Positions 29,601 through 42,200 of a DNA stretch of 64,000 nucleotides are shown here, piece by piece (position 1 is the first letter of the stretch; the number at the start of each line of letters is the position of its first letter). The notes under the pieces are model-generated. The model saw only the letters and a program-made list of their open reading frames with translations, made no database searches and was not told the DNA's origin. Made by a program: the position numbers and the translations under genes. Source of the DNA: Trichoplusia ni (lineage: Eukaryota; Arthropoda; Insecta; Lepidoptera; Noctuidae); NCBI RefSeq assembly GCF_003590095.1, contig NC_039490.1:8821834-8885833 (forward strand), read 5' to 3'.

Positions 29601-30304
29601 CCAAATTGAACTCCGAAACGGCTCGACCGATTCCCATGAAATTTTGTGTGCATATTCGGCATCTCTGACAATATCTATTTTTTAGAACCCCATTTTTTTT
29701 ACATTTGTATGGCAAATACGGTTGCTGGGTCATCTAGTACCTATTTAAGTTTCAAGTTGATTGGAAGACTACCAACACCGAAGTGAGATAGTTAAATACA
29801 TAACGTCTCGTTCCTACATCACAATTTCAATGTTATATCCTTCTCTGTGGGAAGAGCTTAATCTAAGTTTACTTATAGTTATCAACCGAAAATGAATGAA
29901 ACGGGAAAATTTTAGGTTGAAAATTGTAGTTCGGTTACCGCGTTACACAAAAATTGTGTAACCCACTTATTCTTTTTCTCAGTATTTTATCACAATTTGA
30001 TGTAAAATCTCCCATTAATTCTCTCCTATCTCCCATTGAATTAGTTAAGAATTGTGAGATACAAACGTGTGCTAACATCACACGTTGTCCTTCCAGTAAC
30101 GAGTTCTTAGGCGAGCTGTATATTCCGTCCAACAGCAGCGAGCGCGCGTTCGACCGGCCGGCGGGGGCGCGCGCGGGGCCCGCGGGGCTGGGGCCCAGCC
30201 CGGGCGCGGGGCCTAGCGAGCCGCGGCTCTCGCAGGACGAGAGCGGACACAACAGCAACAGCCAACACCACTCCTCTTCCTCGTCTGACAGCAGCGGGGA
30301 TTGA
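23692..30304 (+). CDS. C-terminal tail exons of a long GalNAc-transferase isoform (or a separate gene)
   Basis: Ten exons: 23692-23749, 24323-24431, 24888-25106, 25545-25697, 26203-26574, 27229-27377, 28099-28217, 28948-29177, 29385-29551, 30097-30304 (TGA). Every junction keeps frame, and the first exon fits the donor at 22843. From there 594 codons are open. I do not recognise the protein. It has basic runs (GRKRSRSSKKRTKNK, RNRKRKRKRQR), a Gly/Leu/Val-rich block, a Pro/Ala block, Arg/Ser/Glu repeats and a Ser-rich end. Less simple parts are FILKILRTLMNGTEEHLEVD and KVVMRSNLTFNLGDEFFAW. At least seven N-x-S/T sequons (NGT twice, NNS twice, NSS twice, NLT) fit a lumenal protein. I found no ATG exon of its own. 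A separate gene with an unseen first exon is the alternative. Confidence 0.72.
24884..24896 (+). promoter_or_regulatory. Three tandem 3' splice sites (NAG repeats)
   Basis: CCAG|CACCAG|CAG| offers acceptors at 24887, 24893 and 24896, all in the same phase. The choice would add or remove His-Gln and Gln at the start of the basic exon. Confidence 0.55.
25629..25976 (+). repeat. Coding minisatellite that repeats an exon end with its donor
   Basis: Four copies of 'ctgcagatgcgggaggg' followed by GGTGAGTG. The donors lie at 25698, 25788, 25860 and 25932. Steps are 90, 72 and 72 bases, all multiples of three, and the frame stays open through all copies to TAG at 25974-25976. The protein would be unchanged apart from 0, 30, 54 or 78 extra residues. 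Units 3 and 4 lack 18 bases encoding an EQSQAP-like piece. Confidence 0.85.
27535..27630 (+). repeat. Fold-back retroposon (family E), decayed fragment
   Basis: It shares 'cgtatttatc', 'gactactgtcagacccaa', 'cggagtcctcaatcatgag' with 28423-28613. No poly(A) or target duplication is visible. Confidence 0.5.
28340..28755 (+). repeat. Noctuid-type SINE (family D), split by an insertion
   Basis: The left part (gtcgttacaggta...gtctgacaatcag) and right part (cttaggtaactagattgagg...gatgatgatga) make one family D copy. They are separated by the element at 28423-28613. Confidence 0.75.
28423..28613 (+). mobile_element. Fold-back retroposon (family E), complete, with target duplication
   Basis: It is flanked by an 11-base direct repeat, aaggggtaacg, at 28412-28422 and 28614-28624, and ends in a run of A. 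It thus looks like a retroposon. Near its left end gatgtaacggtttactcacg...tatttat is answered near its right end by the almost exact complement, so it can fold into a stem of about 29 pairs. Inside are 'gactagtttcggacccaacc' and a small palindrome gcgagttcgactcgc. Confidence 0.8.
29580..29745 (+). repeat. LINE/SINE 3' end of moth type
   Basis: It contains 'aacggctcgaccgattccca', 'tgaaattttgtgtgcatatt', 'gttgctgggtcatctagta'. Such a motif string is common at the 3' ends of moth RTE-type retroposons, from memory. It starts about 30 bases past the donor of the exon ending at 29551. Confidence 0.55.
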
Positions 30305-31990
30305 GTCCGCTCCGCTTCGCTACCTTCCGCGATACTCCGACACGCTCCTGCGTAAGAATGACTAAGCTACAAAACCTCGAAACCCTCAGATACCAGGAGA
30401 CTTTATACTCCTCACTCCGCAACATTCCTCCTCCCTCCTCCATGTTCCTTCATACTCCTCGCATGAGAATGTAGAAAATAATATAAGAAAGCACCGTTTC
30501 TTAGAATTTGATTATAATTCTAGATTACTGTGAAAACATAATATTACACGAAAACATACGTCTTAAAGTTCAAATTGTATAATGAGGGCGAAAGGAAGAA
30601 ATTATATATTGTTATGGCCAATAGAAAAATATAGAAATTAATATTGAACGTGCTTGGAAATTCATGGTGTTTGTTATTTATGATAATTTTGCATTGTAAA
30701 AGGAATAAGCATTTAAAACATAAAAGGCACTTGTTGAAACTTGTAGAAATACCATTTCTAACTCCTCATAACAACTTCCTTATATTAAATCCTTCGATAA
30801 TTATTTACAATGATAACTCACTACGATATTCTAAAATATCGCATTAAAATAATTGTCATGTTAGAGATAAAATTATTCCATTTTGATTTTTTGAGGGTTT
30901 AAAAGAATGAATAATAAGTTAAAACGATGTCTTATTTTTATTAATCGTCGCATTTATTATATAATAAGAGTCCGTCCCTTATAAATATGTTTTAGTTTAA
31001 ATAATTGAATGAGGACAATTAAACTAGAGTGATGGTTAATGCTTGTTTCTTGTGGGGTGCCCTTTGCCCAGCTGTGGGCAAGAGGCCTGTATTGTTATAG
31101 TAACTTATCAAGCCTACATATCGAATTTTGCTCAATTTTTCTCCGATACCAAACGACGTTGTTCTCCGCGCGATTTCCGCCACACACAGACATAAAGATT
31201 GGTAGAATTAATGAGATAAAATTTCAAATAAAAAAACGAACACTAAAAGCTTTCACATCCCATCTTTTAAATGACTCGAACAATTACTATCCAACTTGTC
31301 TAAACACACTCACACATAATTCACCATTAATGTAAAACTAATTGCAATCGGTCAATCCGTTTGTGAGCTATGACGCCACACGACACGACAAACTTATACA
31401 AAAACTTATCATACTGTAAACTTTATAGTGTACTTGACTGATGTTGACTGTATCCAGTCGCGGTGGAGGCAGAAGTCGTTGAGTGTCGGAGATATTGGCT
31501 AAGAGAGGGCCGGGTTGTTATGCAATACTCGAAAATAGACTTTAAAGCGATCTGTTTTAAGTCCACAAACGTTTGACAGAAAATTGCAACTAAAAAGCTA
31601 GTTCTGTTTGTTAGTTTTTAATCAATTATGAACTTTATATAAATGTTTTAAAGTCTGTTTTCGATTGCTCTGCGCCGGCCTGAAGGGTTCTAATTACTTT
31701 TAATATAAAATACCGTGAGTCACGGCGCTCAATTATAGCATAATAATTATTAATATTAAATTAAGCTAGTATTAGTCAATCCGTCCTGTTGATTTGCAAG
31801 ATTTTCAAATAAAATTATTCTCTATAAAATTAATCTTCGTAAGATATGTGCCTTTTACTATTCTGATGGCTAACTTTGCTTTTAAATGACTGATGACGTC
31901 ACAAGTTTGTATATGTTGAACTAAATTGTGACGTCATTAGTTCCTACTTTGTAACTTCACCTGTTTGTTGAACTTCTACTTTCTTTATAT
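30305..31990 (+). other. 3' UTR and intergenic sequence
   Basis: AT-rich and without gene-like frames. The 3' UTR of the long isoform must start here. Several AATAAA-like motifs are present (for example near 31808), but I cannot pick the one used. Confidence 0.5.
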
Positions 31991-31994
31991 AACA

Positions 31995-32218
31995 AAACTA
32001 GCTTTTCGCCCGCGGCTTCGCCCGCGTCGATGTCGGTTATATCGCGTTTCCAAGAGAACTCTTCAAAAGTCCGGGATGAAAACTATCCTATGTTCTTTCT
32101 CAAGGTCAACTCTATCTCTGTACCAAATTTCATTAAAATCGGTTCAGTGGTTTAGACGTGAAAGAGTAACAGACAGACAGAGTTACTTTCGCATTTATAA
32201 TATTAGTAGGGATAATGT
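31995..32218 (+). repeat. Retroposon 3' end (family F)
   Basis: It runs from 'ctagcttttcgcccgcggct' through 'aaaatcggttcagtggttta' and 'gtaacagacagacagagtta' to 'tataatattagtagggat'. This string is typical of moth RTE-derived elements. Related pieces are at 22380-22475, 24665-24750, 33510-33715 and 44440-44605. Confidence 0.75.
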
Positions 32219-33015
32219 CATTGAATATTTTCTTGATAATCCTGAACAGTATAATTTGTGTTTATTCTGTTTCTTATAAACAACGATTTATTTTTCTTTA
32301 TAGCTAGTAACTATTTATGCATAAGAAAGTCTTTGAATCTATATATAAATATCATATGTAACATAGATGTAATATTATCGTCGGGGCCAAATTGTAAATG
32401 TTTATAATAAGTAACTATTGTTGTAAATTCTAGCGTAAAATAGTTTTATTTATTTAAGTGAAGTTCCTTCTTTTTATTATTTAAGTTTTTTAATGTTTAT
32501 TATAGACGATATCAATTGTTTAGACCGAATACTGAAACGTCACTCAGATTTAAGACGCTATCTCCTGTCTTTGACATTTTAAGGTGGAAGAAAGAGACGG
32601 ATATATACCTGAGTACATTTGAAACTGTATTAAAGTATTTCGAGATGCGTTACAGTTGATAATAACATTTTTATTTTTATTTCTTAACTTCAAGACTATA
32701 TCTGTACATCCAATTTATTTTCCTAGTATTTGTTAATGTTGCCAATTTATTATAAATTCCAAAACATGTTTCTATTCACCTCATCACTTATGAGGTGAAT
32801 ATTTCTGTTAATACTAAACTTCACATATATGTTAACCAATGGCAACGAGTAAACCTGAAAACAGAGCAAAGAGCAGAGTGTAGCAAAAATAAACTCATCT
32901 TTAAAATTGTTAATATATTTTTTGTGCTTGCTACTCGTCATAAGGCATCTTACAACGACTCAAGGCGCCTACTACTTAATAAATTTTGAATATTACAAAA
33001 TATAGAATCTGTCTA

Positions 33016-33275
33016 TAGAATACTAGCTGTTGCCCGCGACTTCGTCCCCGTGGGTAGAAGATATAAGTTATGATTTATTCCTGCCCTGTTTTTTTCACAT
33101 TTTCCATTGCATCTTCGCTCCTATTAGTCGCAGCGTGATGGTTTATAGCCTAAAGCCTTCCTCGATGAATTATATTCAACACAAAAATAATTTTTCAATT
33201 TGGACCAGTTGTTCCTGAGATTAGCGCGTTCAAACAAACAAACTCTTCAGCTTTATATATTAGTATAGAAGTATA
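33016..33275 (+). repeat. Retroposon (family G), left member of an inverted pair
   Basis: It begins 'ctagctgttgcccgcgactt' and ends 'ctttatatattagtata'. The region 52625-52885 is the same element in the opposite direction, with few differences. Confidence 0.8.
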
Positions 33276-33509
33276 GATTAATGACTGTGTATATTTAACT
33301 TCTAAATTCCATAGTATATAACTTACTTAATACAATTTATATTATTTATTTCTATCGTTCTTGTATATTTCTAGTATATGAGGCGCCTAATTTCTCTATA
33401 TGTTCACATATAGTAATATTTATGTTTGTCTACAGACACGTTTGTACAGTAACATAAACATATTTATAAGCAATAAATACAAATGTTTGTTTCACTTGCC
33501 TTGTTTTAT

Positions 33510-33715
33510 TATTAACCCGCGAGTCCGCCTGCTTGTTATCGAAAATATTCCCACTGGAACATTAAATCGGGATAAAAACTATCTTATGTGTTAATCCTGG
33601 TTATAAACTATATCTGTGCCAAGTTTCGTCTCAAATTGTTTAGTGGTTTTTGCGTGAAAGAGGAACAAACATCCATACATACAACTTTCACGTTTATAAT
33701 ATTAGTAGGATATCT
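33510..33715 (+). repeat. Retroposon 3' end (family F)
   Basis: It contains 'acccgcgagtccgcctgctt', 'gtggtttttgcgtgaaagag', 'tttataatattagtagga'. More decayed than the copy at 31995. Confidence 0.65.
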
Positions 33716-35100
33716 TGTTACATGCCCTTTTCATTACAGGATTCGATGTCTAAGGTTCAATTTGTACTAGCTCAGACGGAACGCATTGAAGCGTGAGTTC
33801 TTAGAAAGTTGAATATTTTTGACTGCACGTTTAGCCTGGTGACTGGGGTAGCCACATCTGCTTGCGCCCTAAAATATAACTGAACAGCTTGTGTCCCAAA
33901 TTTAAACCTGTGGATATCGGTTATCGCTAATATTCAAATGAATCCAACAGTTTCAGCTTTAAGACGTCAACAAACACACTTAACGTTACGTCTTAACAAT
34001 ATTAGTGCGATTACGTTCTTCGAAAAGTCGGTTTTGTAAACGAAAAACTAAAATTAACAGGATGTTTCAATAAAACAAAAGGATATATTTCAACACGTTT
34101 AATAACAAATCAGTCACCCACATGCACGTTACTAAGCAGACAGACAGACAGACAAAACTCACACTAAACTATATATAGGTATATATACTCTGAGAGTAGA
34201 CAACACATATACTATAAATTTAACTAACTTGGTTAGTTTAACCGAAAACCGATCTAATAACTAGACAATTTAAATAGGCTTTATGTAATCTCACATAGAA
34301 ATAGTTATATATATATTTAAACTACAAAATACATCTGTTCTTCAATATTTTTATATTACTTGCGAAATTTCGCAATTCAAATACAGATTTCGCAATATTA
34401 AAATGTGTTGTGAAAAATCTTGATAACCCTTTTATGCGACAAGTATAGCTCAATATTAAATGAAGTTTATCAATAAAAATACTTATTATAATAAATAGGA
34501 ACAGGAGTTAAACTGAATGTTATAATATGCTAGGACCAGTTAATTAACATTTTATATGGTTATAGAACAAATAGAAATATAATTAAAATGCAAAATGACA
34601 GCGCACACGGCGTCTTTCTTCCATAATTGTTATAATATTACATAGAAAGAGGCCACTGGTTGTTTAAAATTTATTTTAAATGCAAGTTAAAATTATACTG
34701 GAACACATGAGATTTACAAATGACTATTTCAACATTTCTATTTACCCAACCAACATTGAACGGTAATGCTTGCAAATTATGATGTTGAATATAAAATGTT
34801 ATTTGTTATATCCTAAGTATATGAAATATGTCAGTCTCATAATCTTGTTTTAATAGTACATAGTTATGTTAAATAACATAATTTACAATGGAGAGAAGAA
34901 CCTGTTTACAAAACAAAATAGATATTTTAGCTAACATCTTCTGAATAACAATGAATTTTGTTTATATTCTTACAGAATTATCTTCAACGATATCCACAAA
35001 CAACACTTAAAGCATACTTAAATTCCTTTTTCCGACAGTGTCAAAGACATTATGACACTTAGGTACGACTTTAAGTGACATTTATGAATACTTTGGTAAG
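33716..35100. other. AT-rich intergenic stretch
   Basis: I see no gene, RNA or clear mobile element between the retroposon end and the 3' end of the minus-strand gene. A short run of gaca units at 34139-34154 is the only simple repeat. Confidence 0.5.
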
Positions 35101-35102
35101 TT

Positions 35103-35113
35103 TTTATTTATTA
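35103..35113 (-). terminator. Probable polyadenylation signal of the minus-strand gene
   Basis: The minus strand reads AATAAATAAAA about 33 bases past the stop codon at 35145. The 3' UTR would be very short. Confidence 0.5.
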
Positions 35114-35144
35114 CGCATAAAATAGTATAATTTTTAAGGTACCA

Positions 35145-38100
35145 TCATAGCCTGTAGGGTCTGCCGCAGTCGAGGCCGATGAGTCTGCGGCCGCGGCCTC
35201 GCCCACGCCCAGCGCTGGGCGAGCACATGTCCGGCGGGAATATTTCTATGTCGGGTGAGGGAGTGGGCGTGGGCGTGGGCAGGCGCGAGGCAGCTAGCAG
35301 GCGGTCGTGGGTGTAGGGCGGGTCCGTGTCGCGTGTGGGTCGCTCCTCATAGAGGTTCGGATTGTAAGGGCTGGTGGGCTGTGAGAATGGAAAATATTTC
35401 AAATAAGAAATTCTAATAATATAAGGTATAAACGCTGAACGACTATGGATGGATGTTTGTTATTCATTGACACAAAAATTACTGAATGCATTTGAACGAA
35501 ATTTGGAACATAGATAGTATATAATTTGGATGTGTGAAAACTAAAGCAAGTATGACTGAAAGCTTATAAAGAGTAATGGAAAATTCGGTTCTCCATTAAA
35601 AATGATCAAGATAATTTAAATTAAATGTTATGAAGATAAGTTAAGTTAATAAAGCAGTGTACAGAGACAGGGATTTTTTCATTGATACTTGTAGGAGGTT
35701 TGGTTGTTACGATATTATATTTATTAAACAGTAACTGTTATCGTTTTCCCAAAGTAGTTGACAGAGAAGTCGTAAGTGTAACGGTAAAACGGGGTAAATA
35801 GTTATTTTTGGGGTGGACAGAGATAGAGGTTTTGTTAAAATTTGGATGTTTTGAACATATGATAATTGACAAGTATTTCATAAAATAGCTGTGTTTAAAG
35901 CATTTTCCTGTAAGCAAACGCATACGGTTAGCTAAAAAAATACAATTTTCTATTCACCCCGTGTTACGGCAGTAGTTATGACCACGTACATAGGTGTTAT
36001 CACGCTGCCCATGTTCCCCGGCGGCGCGGCGCAGGTCCAGCTCCCGCAGCAGCTGGGCCAGCGCCCGCGCGTGGCCCCGCAGCGCGCGCAGCAGGCGGCC
36101 GCCGCCCAGCGCGCGCAGCCCGCCGCCGCCCGCGTCGCAGCCACAGCTGCACTCTGCTGGTACACACTCGCGATGGACAATCTACATACATCATCATGGG
36201 CCTAGCCTTTTCCCAACTATGTTATGGCGGCTTCTAGTCTAATCTGATAATAAGAACCAGTGTTTTACAAGGAGCGACTGCCTATCTGACCTCCTCAACC
36301 CAGTTACCTGGGCATCACGAAACCCCTTGGTTAAACTGGTTGTCAGACTTTAATGCTTTTGACTAGCTGTAACGACTGTCAAAAATGTAGGAATAACAGC
36401 CGGGACACACAATTTAAAGTGCTTTCCTTTCGGAAGGCAAAACACGAAGGAACTCGTTATAACAAAGATAGTCACCCTGTGATCGATTCACTTATGCGGT
36501 TATAGCTTAGCCAGGAGCTTCTCTAGAGTCCAGATACACCAATGATCCGCATTCTCAGATAGCTAAAGCGTTAAGGTGACTACGCCAAACCCATCGCGCG
36601 GCGACGTGTCGCGGGTTTGGTCCCCGCATAGAACAAGCGTTTGTATCATCCACGAATGCTTATCCTGAGAATCTTTATGCATGCTACTTCTTGAATGTTT
36701 TTAAAACCTTTAACGACACAGAAAAATCCCTAAATACGGATGACGAGTTTAAAAAAAACTTCTTTCCATTAATTATTATATCATTACATATAGATACAAA
36801 TTACCATGGTTCGTCATGCTGAGGTCGATCTCCGAGGAGTGTGGCGCCAGCTGAGCACCGCGAGCGAACTCCACGCTGTCGCTATCCGACTGCTGTACAT
36901 AAAGTAGTATATGTATAAAACTTCACAAGCACTTACGAAGCGGTGATAAAAACGGTTAGACCGATTTTAATAAAATTTTAATTTAGTGACATTTAAAAAC
37001 GTGGATTTTTCGATTCTTTGAATCTATTCATTTTATTTTATGTTACTGGAGTAGTTCTTTTCAACCGTTCTATTCAAATAAATGAATAAACAGCATGCCA
37101 CTACAGTGCCAGCGGCAGCAGTAAGTCCCTACCGCGTCGTGTCCCTCCCCGCCCGCCGCCGGCCGCAGCCACTGCTCGGCCAGCGCCAGCAGTTCGGCGG
37201 GCTGAGGGCCGCTCCACGACGGGAACTGCTCCTCTGGAACATAGCACACGCATCAGACACAATGTACGATACAAGAGACATCGCTGACCTGGCAATAGTC
37301 ATGATAATACCTAAGGCAGTAGAATACGAGTGGTTGAAAACCACCGTTATGACTCATAAAAGTATAAGATTAGTGGAGCCATAGGCCTTTACTTGTTATC
37401 TTAACTTTAATTCATTTTTAAGTACAACATTAAATATTTTTTTGTAGCAATATTTATCAGTTAGTATGCACACAGGATACAGGTGGCAATGAACCGGTCG
37501 CGCTGGAGAACGTATGGAGAGGCCTATGACCAGCAGTGGACAGCTATAGGCTGAGATAATGATGATGAGGCAAACCGGGGGTCACCCTGTAGTCCCCCTG
37601 GTGTGTACATACCGGGCGGCCACAGTCGCTGCGTGTGTGTCGCTCCGTGGTGGTGGGGTGCGTCCTCGTGGGGCGCCTCCGCCTCGGCCCCGCACCACTC
37701 CTGCACACACCATCACCACAATATCAGCACATATCGTTCATTAAGCAAGGTCACTTCGCGAAACCCACTGAGCGCGAAGCGTCGCGTGTTCGATCCGCGC
37801 ATAGGATAAGCACTTGTGTGATCCACGAATGTTTGTTCCGAGTCCTTGACCATGTGATTTTAATGTTTGTAAAACTAGGCCACACGAGAAAATTGCATAA
37901 AGCGCAAGTCGTGTTTGTGAAATTATTCGAAATAGCGGATTTGGCGTGGTGACCTAATTGTTTCAAAGGTTTGGGGGGATAAGGTATGTTTATAACATTG
38001 TTATGCTTAAATGCTTAAATATTTTTTTATGAAACTGAGCTGACCAGCCTAATTTTATTATTCAAAGACTATATTCACCTGTTGTTCTTCCACTCCAGGA

Positions 38101-39235
38101 TCTATCCATTGATGTCCAGACCATCCGTCCTGGCCCAGGTCTGTGCCCTGGGCTGGTGGGATGTGTAAGTGCTCATGATAGGGTGCATGGTAGGGCTCAG
38201 GGTACAGCTCATCTACTGTTAACACAAACATGTTATGAAGATATTAGAATCTGATAGGATAGTGATCTTAAGGGCCAAATGATAATTTAAGGGTGGTTAT
38301 AAGACTGAAAAAATGGCCAGCGCAAAAAAAAACAATTTTTAAACCAAGATACATCATGTGTATGTAATAATATGTATCTCATTTTAGCAAGATTAAAGGA
38401 TATTAAAATGTGATACAAGAAGGACAACTACATATATTCCCTCTCCATCAGTCTGTAGTAGTCTTACCTGGTGGCACGTTTAAGAAAGCCTCATTCAATA
38501 GAGGCTCCGGCTCCAAGTCCTCATGCAGATGGACATCATATGTTTCATTAAATGTACTGAAACAAATAATACTTGCTATATAACTAGGAACATTACTATT
38601 TTATTTAAACTGGACCTGAATTTTGAATATTGGATTTATTTTTATTTTTTTATTTAATTTATATAAATATTAATAGTAAATCCTAATATCCAAGAAATAA
38701 TCATGAGATGAGCATGTGGGACTGGGCAGGGCTAGACCTCAAGAAACAATTATTTCTACTAGAAATTGGAATATTGTACCCTAATCCAGCTTATATCTAT
38801 GATGGTAATTTTTATTGAAGCATGTCTTGCATATGCATTTAAATGTGTAGCTAATTAATCAATAAATTAGCATACTGTTATCTACAAGTGATTCTTGTTA
38901 TTTACAAATACTACAATCTCTATTACAATGTAGTTGATAATAAATATAGTATTAGTTAGCTCTTGGTCAAAAGCGAGGGTTTTAATAGATAGTCGGTGTT
39001 TGAAAATACTTTTTAGCGAAATAATATAATAATATAAAAAGCACATTCTCCAGTTACAACTTTGATTAATACTGACTAATTTACTCAATTACACGTACCT
39101 TTTGTGCTTTGGCGTCTGAGAAAGCGGAGGAGGTTTCCTATCCTTGCACAGCTTCCAATTTTTCTTGTTCTTATAGAATTCTAAGCGATAAATCGCTATA
39201 AGCTCGGACCTCGCTGCTTCGTAGTCCGTTGCCAT
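35145..39235 (-). CDS. Unrecognised protein of 346 residues, eight exons
   Basis: The ATG is at 39235-39233. Exons in coding order: 39235-39099, 38556-38468, 38215-38079, 37700-37613, 37233-37133, 36892-36805, 36156-35990, 35378-35145. All borders are GT/AG, all phases match, and the total is 1041 bases ending TGA. I do not know the family. The N-terminus is basic and aromatic (ELIAIYRLEFYKNKKNWKL), then comes an acidic part (LHEDLEPEPLLNEAF) and a His/Pro/Tyr-rich part (PYHAPYHEHLHIPP). Next are a Leu-rich piece (PAELLALAEQWLRP), a short CSCGCD cluster followed by a Leu/Arg helix-like stretch (LLRALRGHARALAQLLREL), and a Pro/Thr and Gly/Arg-rich end (GRGRGRGRR). There is no signal peptide or membrane segment. 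It is likely nuclear or cytosolic. The first exon lies over 7 kb past the 3' end of the transferase gene and on the other strand. Confidence 0.85.
36195..36430 (-). repeat. Noctuid-type SINE (family D), reversed
   Basis: It begins 'catcatcatgggcctagcct' and continues 'ggagcgactgcctatctgac', 'cagttacctgggcatcacg', the reverse of the copy at 19890. It lies just upstream, in gene direction, of the exon 36156-35990. Confidence 0.75.
37745..37850 (+). repeat. tRNA-derived SINE (family A) fragment
   Basis: It contains 'cgcgtgttcgatccgcgcat', 'aggataagcacttgtgtgat' and 'ccacgaatg', the reverse of the 20335 copy. The B box is kept. A similar fragment lies at 36590-36665 and a smaller one at 42455-42500. 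Confidence 0.6.
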
Positions 39236-42200
39236 TACAATATACACAAACTAAAGCCCATACAATTAATGGAATAGTCCTATCAGGTACTAGGAATAAG
39301 ATAAACAAAGTCAAAGATTTGCTTTAACTAGAAACTTGAAAAATTGCCGGTAAGCATAAAATATTAAATCTTAACTACCGACGCACGAAAAGAAATTTAA
39401 TATGTAATATGATTAATGTACAATACGAAGATAGCACATTTTACAATCTTCTTAATAATAACACAACGAGAGGGTGGAAACTACAAAAGATTTGAAAATT
39501 TTATTGCCGCCATTTTACCTATACATACCAATGATGACTGATTGAAGATTTGACAATTTGACGTTCGCACGTCTTTAAAATGTCAACCTGTGTTTCAATA
39601 AGTAGATCGAGAATGCATTATTTAAAAAGAAGTTTTTTCTTCTAATTTAATAAAAGAAAAAAATACGTTTTTACTGCAGGTGCGGTTCTCTAGCTGCCTG
39701 TGGAAATGCTATGCATTGCCGCGCACCTACTAAATACGGGTGCGCTGTACGGTGGTTCAGGTTTAGTCAGTAAGAGACACTACCCACTTCCTCCCCCGAA
39801 TAGGTGGGTGAGGATTCACCTGCCTGCCCAAAACAAAAGATGCGGTTCTCTATTTATTTTTATTACTTCTATAAACGGACGTGATGAGCACGGAATAAAT
39901 CTAGTCTCACTCGCATTTTTCCGATTGCTCAGTGTCTATAACATGCAGTATTTTTTTATAACTATAGCCCTTTTATATGTACCTACTTCTTTTAATTTTT
40001 ATATTACATTCCTAAGTAAACTGGTCATAAGATTATTAAATTGTACTCAAATCCGAAAAGAAAACATCGTTGTCCGATAAGTAGGCTACATGAGGAAATC
40101 GTATAACCAGCCTTTTTTCTAATGAATAACAAACTAAAAATAACAACAACTGGTTTTTGTACATTCCAAAATAAAAACATTTCGATTCAAATCCAGTTCT
40201 GTTACGACTAAACACATTATTTCATCATGTCAAGTTCAAAGTCCAAATAAAACCAGGTTTCACCATGACGAAGTTAATAATCACACAAAAACGGGCTCAA
40301 CGGTGTAATAAGTCTGAAGTCCAAAGTCCAATGTATTGTTGGATGATGCAAAAATGTGAAACCGGATGGCTCATTCTACGGATGAGAATCAATCTAATAA
40401 TTGCATCATTAAGGCTGTATGTTACATGTCCACGGACAAAACGAATAAAAAAATTGAGCTAATGACAGTTGTAGAATTGGCGGGCTTGTTTAAAATGAGC
40501 AAAACGTTGTTTAATCAATTTTTGTGTTATTTTTCTTCTATTCAAAAAGAAAACCCGTTTCTCTTCAGGGTCAATAATCTCGACTCCACCTAGCACAAGG
40601 GAAAATAACATTTCAAAGACTTCGTGAACAATACATTTGATTTCTTTTCGTTACTTCACCGACTGATTTTGTGCCCTCTCCGCCATTTGCATGATGACCA
40701 ATTGGCCAGCTTCATGGTAACGCATACTGGAATAACATTGTTTGACAAAAGTAATAATATTTTCTGTATTTACTTCACGAGTAATCTTATCATCAGTATC
40801 ACTGTTATGCCTCCGTGCAACTAGCTGGATCTTACGGTCATTCCCTTTTGTTTATAGTTCTTAATAAAAGTCGTTCAGTTTTATAATGTTAATACCTGTA
40901 CTGTACCCAAGTGACATTTTTAAAATCTTAGAAAACAGTCGAGCGTATGAAGATGACAGGTCAATCAGGCACGTCAGAAACAAAATGAGTTCCGTACAAA
41001 TAATAATATAATGTCTTTGGTACAAATAGACATAAAACAGTTTATAACCTTTTCTTAACCTCTGTTTTTATGTGCAGACTGTTGACAGACCACTGAACCA
41101 CAGTAATAGGGTTCTGTTTTTACTCTTTAGGCACGGAATCCTAAAAAAAAACAATTTTAATTGAAGACAATTTGGATGAACCACGCCGCGGGTAAGTGTT
41201 AAGTATTTTATTAGGCCACATAAGTGACCGGCCGGCGCTTGTTGACTAATTTTAGTTTCAAGGATTAAGATACAATACCCTTTTAAATTGTTAAAAAAAT
41301 GTAAAAAGTCCTTAAACAATAAAAAATAAATGTAGTAAGTCCATTTAGCCTTTAGGGTCAAGGTCAAATTGATCGCCGAACACAATGTATTACCTGCTTT
41401 GGACTCCTTTTCACAGGAAGAGATAATGGTTGCGTCTTCTTGGCCAGTCAGCTGATCGAGTGGAGAGTGCTCACGATCCAAACCGAAATAAGAGCTCAAC
41501 CTTCGGTAATTTTAAATTCTCCTCACGCCATGCCCTTTTTGCCACCATTACCCACTATAAGAAAACTCTCAGTGCTACTTTGTGACACTGTATTCCTGCA
41601 CAGGAACAACAGATAAAGAGCTTTACAATTCTTGTTATCAATTGATAAAATTTTCCAAAACATTTAAGATATTACATCAACTCACAAAACTGATTCATGA
41701 AAGTAAACAATTACATTTATTGAGACTCATGCTCTTATCTACGTTGATAACAATGGGAAAACATGTAGTTATCAACTTGAACGTTGGACCCTCTGCCATT
41801 GTGTAGGCAACTGATAAAATCTGTCGGGCAAAGTCCACGATATATTAAGTGCTTGAGTGATTCAAGATAAAATAAAAAGAACCCCAACAGTGAAAACGGT
41901 CACCCCCCATTTTTTGATTTTTATCCAAAAAATCTAAGAACTCTTGGACCTAATGCACCTTTAATACTAAACCAACGAAATAGAAATAGCTCAATCAATT
42001 TGGGAGCTATGATGGCCTAGACGACAGATAGACACGTCAATTTGATAATATAACACTCCTCTTTTTGCTTAGGGGGTTAATAAAACGAATGTTGCCAGGT
42101 CCGGAAATCTACCACGACTTCTCAAAATATGACAGTTGAAGGTGCAGAAGAGAGACAACGTTATACGCAGTGCAATGCGCTTTCTCCCTTCTACAAATGC

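Noticed and set aside
41068..41499. 143-codon open frame on the minus strand
   Set aside because: Composition like the surrounding non-coding DNA and no family resemblance.
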